This document shows positions 26,137 to 34,723 of a stretch of DNA of 64,000 nucleotides, one piece after another. The notes under the pieces are model-generated. The model saw nothing but the letters and a program-made list of their open reading frames with translations, made no database searches and had not been told where the DNA came from. Positions within the stretch are counted from its first letter, which is position 1. The number at the start of each line of letters is the position of its first letter. Origin of the DNA: Scatosoma sp045124465 (lineage in GTDB: Bacteria > Bacillota > Clostridia > Christensenellales > Borkfalkiaceae); contig JBGVLV010000022.1 in assembly GCA_045124465.1 (NCBI GenBank), forward strand, positions 1 to 64,000, in the 5' to 3' direction. Both the position numbers and the translations under genes were made by a program.

Positions 26137-27222
26137 ATGGAAGAAGAAAAGAAGATAACGGAAGAAGAAACGACCGTAAACGCTCCCGAAACGGAAACGA
26201 CGGAGGACTTGCACGGCGAGACGCTCACCGAACGCGCGAAAGTGCTTTCGCCCGGTATGATGGTATTGAAACGGTTTTTCCGTTCCAAACTGTCTATGGT
26301 AGGGCTTATCACATTGATCGTTTTGTTCCTGTTCTCGTTCGTAGGACCGATGCTTTCGCCTTGGGGCGAGAAAGAACAGGATACGAATCCCGATGCAATC
26401 AAAGAGGTCGTCGTATACACGCCCATCGAGTACGAGGACGAGGACGGCAATAAGATCATCGCGTATAACGTATCGGTAAGCAAGGGCGACGTCAACAAGA
26501 AAGGGGACATCACTTGGTCGCACTGGCTCGGCACGGACGAAAACGGTTGGGATATTTTCACCCGTCTTATGTACGGCGGGCGGATCTCGCTGACGATCGG
26601 GTTCGTGGTCGTTATTCTGGAAACGCTCCTCGGCGTTATATTAGGCGGTCTTGCGGGGTATTTCGGAGGCTGGGTCGATCAGATAATAATGCGTGTGGTC
26701 GATATCCTAAGCTGTATTCCGACTTTGCCTATAATGTTGATATTGTCCGCAATGCTCACCTCGCGCGGGATCACGGACATTCGGAGATTGTATTATATGA
26801 TGGTCGTGCTGACGTTGTTCGGTTGGGCGGGCACGGCGAGGTTGGTGCGGGGACAGATATTGTCTTTGCGCGAACAGGAATTTATGTTGGCGGCGAAGTG
26901 TTCGGGACTTTCCACGTTCCGTAAGATATTCAAGCATTTGATACCCAACGTTATGCCGCAACTCATCGTTTCGATGACCTTGGGGCTTGGCAGTATTATT
27001 CTGACGGAGGCTACGCTCGGGTATTTGGGGCTTGGCGCGCCGCTCGGCACGGCTACGTGGGGATCGATGATCAACTACGTAACGTTGGCGGACGGGGATT
27101 ATTTGGCGAACTACCTGAATTTCTGGGTACCGCCGGGGATCTGTATCACGCTTGCGATACTGGCGTTCAACTTTGTCGGGGACGGTCTGCGCGACGCGTT
27201 CGACCCGAAGATGAAGAGGTGA
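26137..27222 (+). CDS. oppC: Peptide ABC permease, OppC type
   Basis: A 361-residue permease. The N-terminal cytoplasmic tail is acidic and Thr-rich. After the first helix (LITLIVLFLFSFVGPMLSPW) comes an extracytoplasmic loop about 25 residues longer than usual, before HWLGTDENGWDIFTRLMYG, the OppC hallmark. The coupling loop is EFMLAAKCSGLSTFRKI. It starts 11 bp after oppB with GGAGGAG in front. Confidence 0.95.
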   Translation: MEEEKKITEEETTVNAPETETTEDLHGETLTERAKVLSPGMMVLKRFFRSKLSMVGLITLIVLFLFSFVGPMLSPWGEKEQDTNPDAIKEVVVYTPIEYEDEDGNKIIAYNVSVSKGDVNKKGDITWSHWLGTDENGWDIFTRLMYGGRISLTIGFVVVILETLLGVILGGLAGYFGGWVDQIIMRVVDILSCIPTLPIMLILSAMLTSRGITDIRRLYYMMVVLTLFGWAGTARLVRGQILSLREQEFMLAAKCSGLSTFRKIFKHLIPNVMPQLIVSMTLGLGSIILTEATLGYLGLGAPLGTATWGSMINYVTLADGDYLANYLNFWVPPGICITLAILAFNFVGDGLRDAFDPKMKR

Positions 27223-27226
27223 TAAA

Positions 27227-28525
27227 ATGGCTGACGAGAAGAAGACGAACAAATCCCATTATATCACGGCAAAAGAGTCCCGTCGCATAGCAAAAGAGAA
27301 TATCAAAGTCACGCGTGCGTTCGAAAAGCGCAAAAAGAGAAAGGACGTCGAGGCGGAGTACGTTTCCGAGATGAAAGACCCCGCGAATATCGTCGAGTTC
27401 GAGGACTTACATACCTATTTCTTTACGGACACGGGTACGGTCAAGGCGGTGAACGGCGTTACGTTCTCTATTCCCGCGGGTTCGACGGTCGGCGTCGTGG
27501 GCGAGTCGGGTTGCGGCAAGAGCGTTACTTCGCTCTCGCTCATGCAGCTCGTGCAAGGTCCGAGCGGTCAGATCGTGGACGGATCGATAAGGTTCCGCAC
27601 GAACGCGTTCCGCAGGGACGAGAAAGGCAAGAAGATACCCGTTTACGAAACGGAATTGATCGACGGCGTAGAGACGGTGAAAAAGGACGAGAAGGGCAAG
27701 CCGATCCATAAAAAGAACGAGCTTGGCGGAAACCTTTACGAGATGGACGAGAAGGTGTACGACATCGCGAAAATGCCCGTCGAGGCTATGCGGTCCATTC
27801 GCGGCAGGGAGATCTCGATGATCTTCCAAGAGCCGATGACCTCGCTCAATCCCGTGTTCACGATCGGGAATCAGCTCGACGAAGTAGCGTTTTTGCATAT
27901 CGAGGGCATATCCAAGAAAGACGCGAAAGCGCGGAGCGTGGAAATGCTCAACCTCGTCGGTATCGCCGATCCCGAAGGCGTGTATAAAAAATACCCGCAC
28001 GAGCTTTCGGGCGGTATGCGGCAACGCGTTATGATCGCGATGGCATTGCTTTGCAATCCCAGACTTATCATCGCGGACGAGCCGACGACGGCGCTCGACG
28101 TTACCATTCAGGCGCAGATACTCGATCTGCTCCGCGAGATCAAGAGTAAGATCAACGGTTCGATAATGCTGATCACGCACGATCTGGGCGTAGTAGCCGA
28201 AATGGCGGATTTCGTCGTGGTAATGTACGCGGGCAAGATCATCGAAATGGGCACGGCGGAGGATATTTTCGACCGTCCTTTGCACCCGTACACCATCGGT
28301 CTGCAAAAGAGCAAACCTACGGTAGACGGCGACGTGGAGTCGTTGTACTGCATACCCGGGTTCGTGCCTAACCCCGTGGATATGCCGAACTATTGCTATT
28401 TCCGCGACCGTTGCGACAGATGTAAAAAGGAATGTGCTGGCGAATATCCCCATCTTGTGAAGGTGTCGGATACGCATAGCGTTTCCTGTTATCTCTATAA
28501 GGAGGGCGAACATAACAATGGCTGA
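27227..28525 (+). CDS. oppD: Peptide ABC ATPase, OppD type
   Basis: ATP-hydrolysing subunit with Walker A GESGCGKS, signature LSGGMRQRVMIAMAL, Walker B LIIADEPTTALD and the C-terminal oligopeptide-ABC extension with four Cys (YCYFRDRCDRCKKEC), which in this family can hold an iron-sulfur cluster. At 432 residues it is long: a 60-residue charged N-terminal tail, and an insertion of about 50 residues between Walker A and the Q-loop (IFQEPMTSLNP). It overlaps oppF by 8 bp. Confidence 0.95.
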   Translation: MADEKKTNKSHYITAKESRRIAKENIKVTRAFEKRKKRKDVEAEYVSEMKDPANIVEFEDLHTYFFTDTGTVKAVNGVTFSIPAGSTVGVVGESGCGKSVTSLSLMQLVQGPSGQIVDGSIRFRTNAFRRDEKGKKIPVYETELIDGVETVKKDEKGKPIHKKNELGGNLYEMDEKVYDIAKMPVEAMRSIRGREISMIFQEPMTSLNPVFTIGNQLDEVAFLHIEGISKKDAKARSVEMLNLVGIADPEGVYKKYPHELSGGMRQRVMIAMALLCNPRLIIADEPTTALDVTIQAQILDLLREIKSKINGSIMLITHDLGVVAEMADFVVVMYAGKIIEMGTAEDIFDRPLHPYTIGLQKSKPTVDGDVESLYCIPGFVPNPVDMPNYCYFRDRCDRCKKECAGEYPHLVKVSDTHSVSCYLYKEGEHNNG

Positions 28526-29657
28526 TATCAAAAATCCCTCCGAGATCGAGGAACTGACCGAAACGACGACGGAAACGATTCCCGACGACGTTTTGTTGGA
28601 CGTTAGAAACCTCAAAAAATATTTCGTCGTGGATACGAACTTTTTCGGCAAACCCACGGCGTACCTCAAAGCGGTGGACAATGTGTCGTTCCGTTTGAAA
28701 AAGGGCAAGACCTTGGGCATCGTCGGCGAGTCCGGTTGCGGTAAAACGACGATGGGTCGGACGATACTTCGGCTGTACGACGTAACGGACGGCGAGATAT
28801 GGTTCAAGGGGAAAGAGGTATCGAAGATCCCGAACCGCGAGTTCGACAAGCTCCGTCCGAATATGCAGATGATATTCCAAGACCCGTACGCGAGTCTTTC
28901 GCCCCGACTGACGGTAGGCGAGATCATCGGCGAGGCGGCGCTCCAACACAAGCTCGTGGATAAGGCGCACTACCGCGAATACGTTTTGGAAGTGATGAAG
29001 ACCTGCGGTCTGCAACCGCATTATTTCGACCGTTACCCGCACGAATTCTCGGGCGGTCAAAGACAGCGTATCTGTATCGCGCGCGCGCTTGCGCTCAAAC
29101 CCGAACTCGTCATTTGCGACGAACCCGTTTCCGCGCTCGACGTGTCCATTCAGGCGCAGATCATCAATATGCTCAAAGACCTGCAAAAGCAGTTGGGCTT
29201 GACCTACGTGTTCATTTCGCACGATCTGTCCGTCGTCAAGCACATTTCCGACGAAGTGGGCGTTATGTACTTGGGCAGTATGGTGGAATACGGCAGTAAG
29301 GAACGTATTTTCGCAAACACCTTGCACCCGTATACCAAAGCGCTGTTCTCGGCCGTACCCGTGCCCAACCCGCACGTGAAGATGAACCGCGTGATCCTGA
29401 AAGGCGATATTCCTTCGCCCGTCAATCCCCCGAAAGGCTGTAAATTCCATACCCGTTGCGACAAGTGTATGGAAATATGTCGATCCGTCGTTCCCAAATA
29501 CCGCGAGGTGGAGGAAGGTCACTATTGCGCGTGCCACCTCTACGACACCGAGGCGGAATTAGCGGAATACGAGGCGGAAAAACGCGCGGCGGAAGAGGCT
29601 GCGAAAGCGGCTGAACTTGCGGCGAGCGACGTAGCGGCGGAAAACGCCGACGCGTAA
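28518..29657 (+). CDS. oppF: Peptide ABC ATPase, OppF type
   Basis: Second ATPase of the importer; forms a heterodimer with OppD. Walker A GESGCGKT, Q-loop MIFQDPYASLSPRLT, signature FSGGQRQRICIARAL, Walker B LVICDEPVSALD and the C-terminal CKFHTRCDKCMEIC motif are all present. The last 25 residues are an Ala/Glu-rich tail not typical of the family. Its TAA shares an A with the next start codon (TAATG). Confidence 0.95.
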   Translation: MADIKNPSEIEELTETTTETIPDDVLLDVRNLKKYFVVDTNFFGKPTAYLKAVDNVSFRLKKGKTLGIVGESGCGKTTMGRTILRLYDVTDGEIWFKGKEVSKIPNREFDKLRPNMQMIFQDPYASLSPRLTVGEIIGEAALQHKLVDKAHYREYVLEVMKTCGLQPHYFDRYPHEFSGGQRQRICIARALALKPELVICDEPVSALDVSIQAQIINMLKDLQKQLGLTYVFISHDLSVVKHISDEVGVMYLGSMVEYGSKERIFANTLHPYTKALFSAVPVPNPHVKMNRVILKGDIPSPVNPPKGCKFHTRCDKCMEICRSVVPKYREVEEGHYCACHLYDTEAELAEYEAEKRAAEEAAKAAELAASDVAAENADA

Positions 29658-29950
29658 TGAGCGGAAAAGGCGATATGACAAGACAGGAACGGAAAGCGAA
29701 GAAAGAAAAGAAAAAACGGGAAAAGGAAGAACTGGACACGGAAACGACGGTCGCGGATATGAACGTCGAAGGGTTCAGTTGGTACGACCCGAATAAGAAA
29801 AAGAAGAACGCGGGGCAACCCGTAAAGCTCACCCGAAAGGAATACTGGGCGATGGTGCGCGGCGCGTTCGCGGCGATGTTCCCGATGATCTGTTGTATCC
29901 TTGCGGGCGCGGCGCTCGTCTTTCTGCTTGCCTATATGTGGCTGAAATAA
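29657..29950 (+). CDS. Small single-pass membrane protein, unknown
   Basis: A 97-residue protein with a highly charged Lys/Glu N-terminus (residues 7-30), a short middle with WYDPNKKKK and one C-terminal hydrophobic helix (about 73-95). Two methionines are possible starts (29657 and 29675); the first gives a TAATG coupling with oppF. I do not recognise the family. As last gene of the importer operon, with the terminator 14 bp after the stop, it may assist assembly of the transporter, but this is only positional. Confidence 0.65.
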   Translation: MSGKGDMTRQERKAKKEKKKREKEELDTETTVADMNVEGFSWYDPNKKKKNAGQPVKLTRKEYWAMVRGAFAAMFPMICCILAGAALVFLLAYMWLK

Positions 29951-29963
29951 TTTCATAAGATCT

Positions 29964-30006
29964 CCCCCGACGTACTTTATCAAAGTACGTCGGGGGCTTT
30001 CGTTTG
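29964..30006 (+). terminator. Terminator of the peptide-importer operon
   Basis: A perfect 15-bp stem (29964-29978 with 29982-29996, loop ATC) followed by CTTTCGTTT. Confidence 0.9.
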
Positions 30007-30041
30007 TCAAGATTTTACTAAAATTACGTAAAAATAGTGCA

Positions 30042-30070
30042 TTGACATTAAGAATTTTCTATTGTAAAAT
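30042..30070 (+). promoter_or_regulatory. Orphan promoter before a possible short RNA
   Basis: Perfect TTGACA (30042-30047) and TAAAAT (30065-30070) with 17-bp spacing. No plus-strand gene follows before the terminator at 30142. Confidence 0.7.
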
Positions 30071-30076
30071 AATATG

Positions 30077-30172
30077 GGCAATCGAATAATGAAAGAACAT
30101 AAATTTATTCTTTCGATAGAGCGTTGCGATGATAATTAAAGCAAAAACGGAGCGAACCGCTCCGTTTTTGCG
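30077..30172 (+). ncRNA. Candidate small RNA of about 95 nt
   Basis: The interval between the promoter at 30042-30070 and the hairpin-T-run at 30142-30172 would give an RNA of about 95 nt. It contains one further hairpin (GAAAGAA with TTCTTTC) and then the terminator stem. A 21-codon reading frame from ATG 30074 lies in it, but its ATG is at or before the predicted start and it has no ribosome binding site. The identity is unknown. Confidence 0.4.
30142..30172. terminator. Bidirectional terminator
   Basis: GCAAAAACGGAGCG pairs with CGCTCCGTTTTTGC around AAC. It abuts the stop codon of the minus-strand lipoprotein gene and also ends the plus-strand transcript from the orphan promoter. Confidence 0.85.
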
Positions 30173-30174
30173 TA

Positions 30175-30879
30175 TTAACTTTCCCGCCGCGCCAAGATCC
30201 TGCCCGACTTTGCGTTCAACAGAAACGCGTGCGTGCCGCCGTCGCGGTCGATAACGCCTACGTAATAGTACGGACTTTCTTCGTAGATGAGCCGAAGATA
30301 TATCTCTCCCGCAAAACCGTATTTGTCGGTCAGATCGTCGAAAAGCGCCTGTTCGGAGGAGAGCAGACCGCTTAAAACGTTCTGCGGGGTCAAGGTCGTT
30401 TCGTCGAGCACGGAAGTTGCCGTAAGCTCGATCGAATTGTCGCCGCAAACGATACGGCAGGGGATCTGCGTAAGGTCGGAAACGTCGAGGGTACAGGAAT
30501 AATAGTATTCGCTTTTTACGTTATCGTAAGACATATCCCCGCCGTATTCCCGACCGTCCACGGTGAACGAGAGCGCGTATTCCTTCTCGCCCGAGGGTGC
30601 GGTGAGGAAAACTTCCGTGCGCGTGGAGATCTCGCGCGGCACGCCGTCGGAGGCATAGGGGGTTTCCTTTTGCACGGCGTAGACGCGGAGGGAAAGCTCG
30701 TTCGTTTGCGCGAGAAAGATATTGCTGCGCAGTTCGGAAACGTAGTCGAAATAGTCTACGGACTTTTGACAAGCGGGAAAAAACAGGAGAAAAGCGCATA
30801 ACGCGCCGAGGGCGAGTAAAAGGCGGAGGGGATTTTTCGTTCGTGAGATACGCGAAAAGCGAGCCGTTGAAGTGTTCAT
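30175..30879 (-). CDS. PepSY-like lipoprotein
   Basis: A 234-residue lipoprotein: basic N-terminus, hydrophobic core LRLLLALGALCAFLLFF and lipobox FPAC (Cys at about 37). The body is mostly beta-like. The C-terminus, with YYYVGVIDRDGG and LLNAKSGRILARRE, resembles a PepSY domain, found in protease inhibitors and in exported regulatory proteins. The overall function is unknown. It is monocistronic and divergent from the membrane protein at 30993. Confidence 0.65.
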   Translation of the reverse strand: MNTSTARFSRISRTKNPLRLLLALGALCAFLLFFPACQKSVDYFDYVSELRSNIFLAQTNELSLRVYAVQKETPYASDGVPREISTRTEVFLTAPSGEKEYALSFTVDGREYGGDMSYDNVKSEYYYSCTLDVSDLTQIPCRIVCGDNSIELTATSVLDETTLTPQNVLSGLLSSEQALFDDLTDKYGFAGEIYLRLIYEESPYYYVGVIDRDGGTHAFLLNAKSGRILARRES

Positions 30880-30935
30880 AGTCCATTATATTAAAAAAAG
30901 GTGCAAAACATAACCGATAAAATTCGTTTATACAG

Positions 30936-30964
30936 TTGATTTTTTGTTTTCAATGTGTTAAAAT
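30936..30964 (+). promoter_or_regulatory. Promoter of the gene at 30993
   Basis: TTGATT (30936-30941) and TAAAAT (30959-30964) with 17-bp spacing, 28 bp before the ATG. Confidence 0.75.
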
Positions 30965-30992
30965 AGTATAAATACAATGGGAGGAGCAGTAT

Positions 30993-31601
30993 ATGGAAGT
31001 AGATAAAGTTATCTTACGCGCCGTTTTGAGTACGTTGGCGGCGATCGCCGGACTTATCCTCTTTATGATACTGACGTTGACCTTTGTATTTCCTTCCACA
31101 ATGATGAAGATCACCTACGATCTCGGTATGGACTCCGCGAGCGTGAGCAACGCCAAACGCGCGTACAGCCGCACGCAGGACGAGTACTATATCGCCTTCG
31201 CGACGGAAGTGGCGATCGGCGCGGACGACGACGAGGAGATCGCGGAATGCGGCGACCTGTTCATCGCGGACGAGCAGTTTTCCGAGTATTGCGCGGCGCG
31301 CACGGCGGAGCTTGGCGACGTCGAGGGTACGTACGAGCAGTACGTGTACGGACAGGTGAGCGTGGCAAAGTATCGGCTCGGCGATAAGACGGGTGCGGTC
31401 GAAACGGCGTTTGCGGGGATCGGAGAAAGTTTCCCGAAAAACAACGCGGCGGTCGCCGTGCTGTTGACGGCTTTGACGGCGAAGGACGCGCAGACGGTGG
31501 GGCTGGTGAAAACGAAAATGAATGAGTTGCGGTCGAAATTGAGTTCGGAAACGGAAAAAACGTATTTCGAAGAAATGTTCGCGCTCGCGCAAAACGGATA
31601 A
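30993..31601 (+). CDS. Membrane-anchored protein with helical-repeat-like domain, unknown
   Basis: A 202-residue protein with one N-terminal membrane helix (about residues 9-33) and an outside or inside domain rich in Ala and Glu. Segments such as VAKYRLGDKTGAVETAFAGI and the following helices resemble TPR-like repeats, but no motif is firm. I do not recognise the family. GGGAGGAG precedes the ATG. A hairpin follows the stop, before guaB. Confidence 0.65.
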   Translation: MEVDKVILRAVLSTLAAIAGLILFMILTLTFVFPSTMMKITYDLGMDSASVSNAKRAYSRTQDEYYIAFATEVAIGADDDEEIAECGDLFIADEQFSEYCAARTAELGDVEGTYEQYVYGQVSVAKYRLGDKTGAVETAFAGIGESFPKNNAAVAVLLTALTAKDAQTVGLVKTKMNELRSKLSSETEKTYFEEMFALAQNG

Positions 31602-31645
31602 ATGGATGGGGCTTTCCGCACGGAAAGGCGATCCATTTACGTTTT
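31600..31645 (+). terminator. Hairpin between the unknown gene and guaB
   Basis: AAATGGAT and GCTTTCCG pair with CGGAAAGGC and ATCCATTT in an interrupted long stem, followed by ACGTTTTAT. The T run is short, so it may terminate only partly and allow read-through into guaB. Confidence 0.5.
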
Positions 31646-31692
31646 ATATTAAGGAAAAAAATAAACTTTTTTATATACAAGGAGAAAAACCT

Positions 31693-33147
31693 ATGAGTAG
31701 CAGAATTGTAAAAGAAGGATTGACTTTCGACGACGTGCTTTTGATTCCGCAAGCGTCGAACGTATTGCCCGCGGACGTGGATCTTCGGACCAAGCTCACG
31801 GATAAGATCAAACTCAACCTTCCTTTGATGAGCGCGGCGATGGATACGGTCACGGAAAGCCGTATGGCGATCGCGATGGCGCGCGAGGGCGGTATCGGTA
31901 TCATTCACAAAAATATGTCCATCGAGGAACAGGCGTCGCACGTAGACAAGGTAAAGCGCAGCGAACACGGCGTTATCACCGACCCGTTCTTCCTCGCGCC
32001 CGACAACCTCGTCAAAGACGCGGTCGCGCTTATGGAAAAATACCGTATCAGCGGCGTACCCATTACCAAAGAGGGTAAACTCGTGGGTATCCTCACCAAC
32101 CGCGACTTGCGATTTGAAAGCAATTTCGACCAGCCCATTTCCAACATTATGACCAAGGAAGGACTTGTCACCGCGCCCGTAGGCACTTCGCTCGCGGAGG
32201 CGCAGAAGATCCTCGGCAAGCATAGAATAGAGAAATTGCCCATCGTAGACGAACAGGGGTATTTGAAAGGTCTTATCACCATCAAGGATATCGAAAAATC
32301 CATTCAGTATCCCAACTCCGCACGCGACGAGAACGGCAGATTGCTCGTCGGCGCGGCGGTCGGTACGGCGGCGAACACGATGGACCGTATCGCGGCGCTC
32401 GTAGAGGCGCGCGCGGACGTCATCACCATCGATACGGCGCACGGTCATTCCAAAGGCGTGCTCGACAAGATCGAACAGATCCGCGCGAAGTTCCCCAACA
32501 TTACCCTTATCGCGGGCAACGTAGCTACGGCGGCGGCGACGGAGGCTCTGTTCAAATCGGGTGCGGACGTCGTAAAAGTGGGTATCGGTCCCGGGTCTAT
32601 CTGCACGACGCGCGTCGTTGCGGGTATCGGCGTTCCCCAGCTCACGGCGGTCATGGATTGCGCGGAAATGGCGGATAAGCTCGGCAAGCGGATCATCGCG
32701 GACGGCGGTATCAAGTACAGCGGCGACATCGTGAAAGCGTTGGCGGCGGGCGCGAGCGTCGTTATGGTCGGTTCGCTCCTTGCAGGTACGCTCGAAAGCC
32801 CCGGCGAAGTCGAGTTGTATCAGGGCAGAAGTTATAAAGTATACAGAGGTATGGGTTCGCTCTCGGCAATGGCGGCGGGTAGTAAGGACAGATACTTCCA
32901 GGAAAACGCGAAGAAATTCGTACCCGAAGGCGTGGAAGGCAGAGTGCCTTACCGCGGCAGCGTAGCGGACGTCATCTATCAGATGAAAGGCGGACTTCGC
33001 GCGGGTATGGGATATTGCGGTAAAGGTACGGTTGAAGAATTGCGTACCAACTCCGAATTCGTGCGTATCACGAACGCGAGCCTTGTGGAGAGCCATCCTC
33101 ACGATATTTCCATCAGCAAAGAGGCTCCCAACTATTCCCAGCATTGA
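31693..33147 (+). CDS. guaB: IMP dehydrogenase
   Basis: NAD-dependent conversion of IMP to XMP, first step to GMP. The 484 residues include the TIM barrel split by two CBS domains (about residues 95-205), the catalytic Cys304 in GPGSICTTRVV, and the flap MGSLSAMAAGSKDRYF. AAGGAG at 31679 fixes the start at 31693 and not at an in-frame codon further upstream. guaA follows after 30 bp. Confidence 0.98.
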   Translation: MSSRIVKEGLTFDDVLLIPQASNVLPADVDLRTKLTDKIKLNLPLMSAAMDTVTESRMAIAMAREGGIGIIHKNMSIEEQASHVDKVKRSEHGVITDPFFLAPDNLVKDAVALMEKYRISGVPITKEGKLVGILTNRDLRFESNFDQPISNIMTKEGLVTAPVGTSLAEAQKILGKHRIEKLPIVDEQGYLKGLITIKDIEKSIQYPNSARDENGRLLVGAAVGTAANTMDRIAALVEARADVITIDTAHGHSKGVLDKIEQIRAKFPNITLIAGNVATAAATEALFKSGADVVKVGIGPGSICTTRVVAGIGVPQLTAVMDCAEMADKLGKRIIADGGIKYSGDIVKALAAGASVVMVGSLLAGTLESPGEVELYQGRSYKVYRGMGSLSAMAAGSKDRYFQENAKKFVPEGVEGRVPYRGSVADVIYQMKGGLRAGMGYCGKGTVEELRTNSEFVRITNASLVESHPHDISISKEAPNYSQH

Positions 33148-33177
33148 TAAAGACCGAGGACGAGGAGCAGGAGAGAA

Positions 33178-34722
33178 ATGAAAAAATATGAAAAAGTACT
33201 TATCCTTGATTTCGGCGGTCAGTATAACCAACTGATAGCCCGTCGCGTTCGCGATCTCAACGTATATTGCGAACTGAAAAACAGCGATATGACCATCGAG
33301 GAAATAAAAGCCTACGACCCCATCGGTATCATCTTTACGGGCGGTCCGAACAGCGTTTACGAGGAAAATTCCCCGAAGGTCAGCGAGGAGATATTCTCGC
33401 TCGGCGTACCCGTTTTGGGTATTTGTTACGGTTGTCAGCTCATCGCGCACACGCTCGGCGGCAAGGTATCGCACGCGCAGACGAGCGAGTACGGAAAGCG
33501 GGATATCCGCGTTCTGAAAACGAATAAACTGTTCAAGGGCGTACCCGAAAAGAGCGTGAGTTGGATGAGCCATACGGACTACGTTTCGCAAACGCCCGCG
33601 GGGTTTGAAATACTCGCGGACACGGAGGCGGGAACTTGTCCCGTCGCGGCGTTTGGCAATGACGAAAAGAAGATCTACGGCGTACAGTTCCATCCCGAAG
33701 TCGTGCATTGCGAATACGGGAATCAGATACTCAAAAACTTCCTTTACGAGGTTTGCGAGGCGAAAGGCGACTGGACGATGAGCGGATTCGTCGCCGACCA
33801 GATCAAAGCGATCAAGGAAAAGGTCGGGGACAAAAAGGTGCTTTGCGCTATGAGCGGCGGCGTAGACTCGGCGGTAGCCGCTACGCTTATCCATAAAGCG
33901 GTGGGCAGTCAGCTCACCTGCGTGTTCGTAGATCACGGTCTTTTGCGTAAATACGAGGCGGAAGAGGTTATGGAAGTATTCAAGGACGGCTTGGGTATGA
34001 ACCTCGTCAAAGTGGACGCGGGCGAGATATTCTTGTCCAAACTCCAAGGCGTTTCCGACCCCGAAAGAAAGCGTAAGATCATCGGCGAAGAATTTATCCG
34101 CGTGTTCGAACGCGCGGCGAAGAAGATCGGCGCGGTGGATTATCTCGTACAGGGTACCATCTATCCCGACGTCATCGAGAGCGGCAAGGGCAAATCGGCG
34201 GTCATTAAGAGCCATCATAACGTGGGCGGACTTCCCTCCGTCGTCGATTTCAAAGAGATCATCGAACCCCTCCGCGACCTGTTCAAGGACGAAGTGCGGA
34301 AGGTCGGTTTCGAACTCGGTCTGCCGGCGAAAGTCGTGCAACGCCAACCGTTCCCCGGTCCCGGACTTGCGATACGTATCATGGGCGAAGTGACGGAAGA
34401 GAAGTTGGAAACGCTCCGCGACGCCGATTACATTTTGCGCGACGAGGTCGCGAAAGCGGGTCTGGAAACGCAGATCTGGCAATATTTCGCCGTCGTCACC
34501 AACAGCAAGACGGTAGGCGTTATGGGCGATTTCCGTACGTATGAAAACGTCATCGCCATTCGCGCGGTAACGAGCGTGGACGCTATGACGGCGGACTGGG
34601 CGAGAATACCGTTCGAGGTATTGGAACGGATAAGCACGCGTATCGTCAACGAGGTCAAGCACGCGAACCGCGTGGTATACGATATTACCTCCAAGCCTTC
34701 CGCGACGATCGAGTGGGAATAA
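33178..34722 (+). CDS. guaA: GMP synthase (glutamine-hydrolysing)
   Basis: Amidates XMP to GMP. The 514 residues contain an N-terminal class I amidotransferase with nucleophile Cys83 in GICYGCQ (Cys86 sits where Met is common) and FHPEVVH. The ATP-pyrophosphatase domain has the PP-loop SGGVDSAVAATL, and the C-terminal dimerisation domain ends in KPSATIEWE. It forms an operon with guaB and with thrH, whose ATG lies 1 bp after the stop. Confidence 0.98.
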   Translation: MKKYEKVLILDFGGQYNQLIARRVRDLNVYCELKNSDMTIEEIKAYDPIGIIFTGGPNSVYEENSPKVSEEIFSLGVPVLGICYGCQLIAHTLGGKVSHAQTSEYGKRDIRVLKTNKLFKGVPEKSVSWMSHTDYVSQTPAGFEILADTEAGTCPVAAFGNDEKKIYGVQFHPEVVHCEYGNQILKNFLYEVCEAKGDWTMSGFVADQIKAIKEKVGDKKVLCAMSGGVDSAVAATLIHKAVGSQLTCVFVDHGLLRKYEAEEVMEVFKDGLGMNLVKVDAGEIFLSKLQGVSDPERKRKIIGEEFIRVFERAAKKIGAVDYLVQGTIYPDVIESGKGKSAVIKSHHNVGGLPSVVDFKEIIEPLRDLFKDEVRKVGFELGLPAKVVQRQPFPGPGLAIRIMGEVTEEKLETLRDADYILRDEVAKAGLETQIWQYFAVVTNSKTVGVMGDFRTYENVIAIRAVTSVDAMTADWARIPFEVLERISTRIVNEVKHANRVVYDITSKPSATIEWE

Positions 34723-34723
34723 T

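Noticed and set aside
31261..34662. A 1133-codon open frame on the minus strand across guaB and guaA
   Set aside because: It is antisense to two unmistakable enzymes and its product is rich in Arg, His, Asp and Phe without any domain; it arises from the codon bias of the sense genes.
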